Assembly (NCBI GenBank): GCA_016717205.1
Contig: JADKGC010000007.1
Coordinates: forward strand, 336,327 to 400,326
Direction: 5' to 3'
DNA from: Candidatus Flexifilum breve
Lineage (GTDB): Bacteria; Chloroflexota; Anaerolineae; Aggregatilineales; Phototrophicaceae
DNA: 64,000 bases
Shown here: positions 61,527 through 64,000 of the stretch, one piece after another
Position numbering within the stretch: position 1 is the first letter of the stretch
Layout of the letters: every line of letters starts with the position of its first letter
Translations under genes and position numbers: made by a program
Notes under the pieces: model-generated
Told to the model about the DNA's origin: nothing
What the model saw: only the letters and a program-made list of their open reading frames with translations
Database searches by the model: none

Positions 61527-61946
61527 CTAGTCCAGAGCAGGCGGATTGTCCTGATCCTGATACCCTTGGGTGATTTCGACGATGTTGCCTTCAGGATCGG
61601 CAACCCATACCGTACGCCAACCGGGGATAAAGTCGCTAAAGTCCAGCGGCCCCAGCGTGATCTTCGCGTCCGCGCCCAGTGCGGCGAGCACAGTGTCGAT
61701 GTTGTCGACTTGAAACGCGATGTGGCGGAAGCCGTCGAACGGATAGCCGTCCTTTTCCGGAACAGGCAGCGGACGCTTATCGGCCGTCTTGAACAATTCA
61801 AGATACATATCGCCCGATTTGATAAACACCAGTTGATCCGCGCCGAGCGGGATCACACGCGCCCGTTTGAAGCCGAGATACTTGGTGTACCAGCGTTCAA
61901 TGGCGATGGGGTCGAGGCAGCTCAGGCCAATGTGAGAGAATGCCAT
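61527..61946 (-). CDS. glyoxalase/VOC-superfamily protein
   Basis: The 139-residue protein has two beta-alpha-beta-beta-beta modules: FSHIGLSCLDPIAIERWYTK and FRHIAFQVDNIDTVL, then WVADPEGNIVEI. Metal ligands His/Glu of glyoxalase-like enzymes occur at expected places. ATG 61946 overlaps the PfpI stop by one base (TAATG). Confidence 0.9.
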   Translation of the reverse strand: MAFSHIGLSCLDPIAIERWYTKYLGFKRARVIPLGADQLVFIKSGDMYLELFKTADKRPLPVPEKDGYPFDGFRHIAFQVDNIDTVLAALGADAKITLGPLDFSDFIPGWRTVWVADPEGNIVEITQGYQDQDNPPALD

Positions 61947-62533
61947 TATCGCACCGTTTTCCCTTCTTTTTCGTACAGCATGTCGATGATCTGGCGCGCC
62001 AGCAGGTGGCAGTGACCACCCGTCCGCGCGGTGACCAGATCGCCATCGACTACGAGATCCTGATCAAGGTAATTCGCGCCCATGTTACGGATATCGCCGA
62101 GCAGGTTGATGTGCCCAGTCACATTGCGCCCACGGTACAGGTGCGGCACCGGGGAGATGATCCAGTGGCCGTGACAAATGATCCCCTTGATGATGTTCTT
62201 GTTGGCGAAAGCGCGTTCGACGAACTGCACTGCCGGAGCCAGCTTGTTGATGTCTTCGGTGTAGCGCAGCCGATCCGACACAATCGCCGACGGCACGATA
62301 ATGGCCGAGTAGCTGTTCAGTTCCTCGTCGCTCATGCCTTCAAAACTCTCGTGACATTCGAACGGGTAATGCTCTTCGTGTCCCTTGAAGGTCAGGTAGG
62401 GCTGCCCCCACAAGCGCGAGAGGAAATGGAGTTCGATCCCCTCTTCGGGAAAGCGATGCTCGTAGTAGAAGATCTCTTTTTCGTAGAAGTCGCTCTCGAT
62501 GAGAATGCCGACTTTCTTGCCCTGTAGTTTCAT
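61946..62533 (-). CDS. DJ-1/PfpI family protein
   Basis: The 195-residue protein has the class I glutamine-amidotransferase-like fold, with the nucleophile elbow IIKGIICHGHWIISP (Cys followed by His, as in PfpI). Start MKLQGKKVGILIE at ATG 62533 is typical; an upstream GTG at 62599 is less likely. Activity of this group ranges from protease to glyoxalase III or chaperone, and cannot be fixed here. Its stop overlaps the VOC start. Confidence 0.9.
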   Translation of the reverse strand: MKLQGKKVGILIESDFYEKEIFYYEHRFPEEGIELHFLSRLWGQPYLTFKGHEEHYPFECHESFEGMSDEELNSYSAIIVPSAIVSDRLRYTEDINKLAPAVQFVERAFANKNIIKGIICHGHWIISPVPHLYRGRNVTGHINLLGDIRNMGANYLDQDLVVDGDLVTARTGGHCHLLARQIIDMLYEKEGKTVR

Positions 62534-62620
62534 GCGCCCTACTTTCGTGAAGGGCGGCTGGTCGGAAACATTCCAACCAACCGCCATGCAGATTTTCACT
62601 TACGGGTGACAGACTGCGGG

Positions 62621-64000
62621 TTACTGCAGGTTATGCGCCTTCTTGATGAAGTCCGCGCACTTTTCGCCCACGACGAGGATCGCGGAGTGGCAGTTGCCCG
62701 ACGGCACCTGCGGGAATACGGCGGCATCCGCCACGCGCAGGCCATCGACACCGTACACACGCAGTTCAGGATCGACCACCGCCATGCTGTCCAAACCCAT
62801 CTTGCACGAGCCGGACTGGTGGTGATACGACGCCGCATTGTTGCGGACAAACTGCATGATTTCGGCGTCCGTCTTGACGCTTTCTTCCGGATGCGGCAGC
62901 AGTTCCTTACCGGTCAGCACTTCGCTGAACGTCTTGCTGTGGAAGATTTCGCGTCCCAGCTTGAACGCCCACACGAGCCGATCCGCATCCGACTGCACGC
63001 CGAGATAATTGGCATCGACCAGCGGGTAATCCAGCGGATTGCCGCTCGCCAGCGTGACCGACCCGCGCGAGAGCGGACGCACCACACCGGGCAGAATGCT
63101 GATGCTGTTGGGGTTCGCCTGCCCGACGATGATGTCGAACGACGCGCTGATGAACGCCATCTGAATATCGGGGCCAACCCAACCGGGATCCGACTTGCAG
63201 AACAACGCCGATTCCGACATCTGCAGATTCGGGGCGTTCAGCGCTTCCTTAGTTTCATAGATCATGCCAGTCAGAACATGGTTGTGGAAGTTCTGGCCGA
63301 CGCCGGGCAGATCCACGACCACGTCGACGCCATGCTGTTTGAGGTGCGCCGCCGGGCCAATGCCGGAGAGCATGAGCAGCTTCGGCGATTCGATCGCGCC
63401 GCCGCACACAATGACTTCACCCGTGGCGCGCGCCGACGTCTTCTGGCCGTCCTTGATATATTCCACACCGACACAGCGGCCATTTTCAATGATTAGCTTG
63501 GTCGCCAGCGAATTCGGGCTGAGCGTCCAGTTCGGGCGGCTGCCGATAAACGGTTCGATATAAGCTTCGTTGGCCGCATGACGCTTGCCATTGCGCACGT
63601 TCAGGTGATGCCAGCCCGCGCCAATCATGTTCGGGCCATTAAAGTCAGCTGTTTCGGGGAAGCCCAGTTCCTTACACGCTTCGATGAAGCGCGCCGAATG
63701 CGGGTTCGGGTTGTAGTTCTTGGCGTTCGACACGGCAATCGCGCCGCCCTTGCCGCCCGTGGGGTTGGTGTCGTCATCCTGATCTTCCGACTTCTGGAAG
63801 AACGGAAGCAGATCGTTATACGCCCAACCGGGGCAGCCATTGTACGCCCAGTTGTCGAAATCCGACTCATGGCCGCGGATATGCATCATAATGTACAGGT
63901 TGCTCGACCCGCCGACCACGCGACCACGCGGTTCCGGTGTCTGGCGGCCGTTCAAACCCTTTTGCGGCGTGCTGGAGTACTTCCAGTCAATGTCGCTGAA
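62621..64000 (-). CDS. GMC-family oxidoreductase, 5' end outside the window
   Basis: The last 459 codons of a glucose-methanol-choline oxidoreductase are present. Recognisable parts are PRGRVVGGSSNLYIMMHIRG, the substrate domain, YHHQSGSCKMG and the end VSGNCHSAILVVGEKCADFI (catalytic His/Asn pair region). The N-terminal FAD-binding GxGxxG is missing because the gene runs past 64000; the frame stays open to the edge. It appears to head, or be near the head of, the leftward operon towards the partner-switch genes. Likely an FAD-dependent alcohol or sugar dehydrogenase. Confidence 0.93.
   Translation of the reverse strand, partial: FSDIDWKYSSTPQKGLNGRQTPEPRGRVVGGSSNLYIMMHIRGHESDFDNWAYNGCPGWAYNDLLPFFQKSEDQDDDTNPTGGKGGAIAVSNAKNYNPNPHSARFIEACKELGFPETADFNGPNMIGAGWHHLNVRNGKRHAANEAYIEPFIGSRPNWTLSPNSLATKLIIENGRCVGVEYIKDGQKTSARATGEVIVCGGAIESPKLLMLSGIGPAAHLKQHGVDVVVDLPGVGQNFHNHVLTGMIYETKEALNAPNLQMSESALFCKSDPGWVGPDIQMAFISASFDIIVGQANPNSISILPGVVRPLSRGSVTLASGNPLDYPLVDANYLGVQSDADRLVWAFKLGREIFHSKTFSEVLTGKELLPHPEESVKTDAEIMQFVRNNAASYHHQSGSCKMGLDSMAVVDPELRVYGVDGLRVADAAVFPQVPSGNCHSAILVVGEKCADFIKKAHNLQ

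Overview
The window is about 64 kb of gene-dense bacterial chromosome of moderately high GC. It contains no phage, transposon or CRISPR signals. The gene content fits a free-living heterotroph of the Chloroflexota, probably Anaerolineae-like. Supporting traits are secreted LysM/Pro-Thr-rich proteins, a PknB-type kinase with a proline-rich tail, WYL, SARP and partner-switch regulators, a T-box before valS, SelB, an AGL-type debranching enzyme, and no lipopolysaccharide genes. This placement is an inference from gene content, not from a marker-gene tree.

Layout. 0-7 kb: T-box leader and valS, a small HEAT-repeat protein, a degenerate nucleotidyltransferase, and two tandem LysM paralogues. 6.7-13 kb: mutL, a PAS histidine kinase, and a translationally coupled run of TadZ/CpaE-like ATPase, sirtuin and GAF histidine kinase. 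13-16.5 kb: the yajC-secD-secF-dehydrogenase operon, with secF interrupted by a one-base shift. 16.6-26.2 kb: secreted and membrane proteins, a GT-C glycosyltransferase, an SPFH/winged-helix-zinc-ribbon/DUF2207 cluster, and a LysM protein with a glycosidase-like domain. 26.2-34.2 kb: a leftward run (sensor, dGTPase, Ser/Thr kinase, WYL regulator), an Lrp regulator, a UBP zinc finger, and a frameshifted debranching enzyme. 34.2-37.3 kb: a coiled-coil protein and selB.

37.3-42.4 kb: murA and a SAM hydrolase diverge from hisH-hisA-hisF-hisI-hisE. The his genes are preceded by a strong promoter, a 21-residue leader peptide with six histidines, and an intrinsic terminator, which together form a classic histidine attenuator. 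42.4-52.8 kb: a lipoprotein, a thioesterase, an acyl-CoA ligase with an operator-like palindrome on its promoter, a frameshifted SARP regulator, an MDR reductase, a ThuA-like protein, a PfkB kinase, tRNA-Arg(TCT) and gyrB. 53-64 kb: a cNMP-binding histidine kinase, then a long leftward operon. That operon runs from a GMC oxidoreductase (cut by the window edge) through DJ-1/PfpI, glyoxalase-fold and AGE-family proteins to two STAS proteins flanking glgX, an RsbW-like ATPase and a SpoIIE-type phosphatase.

The most interesting points are the his leader and its shared divergent promoter region, the Cys-to-Asp MurA predicted to resist fosfomycin, the partner-switch module wrapped around glgX (its phosphatase carries a receiver lacking the phosphorylatable Asp), the SPFH membrane cluster, and three genes each broken by a single-base shift. 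The shifts may be sequencing errors and should be checked before these genes are called dead.
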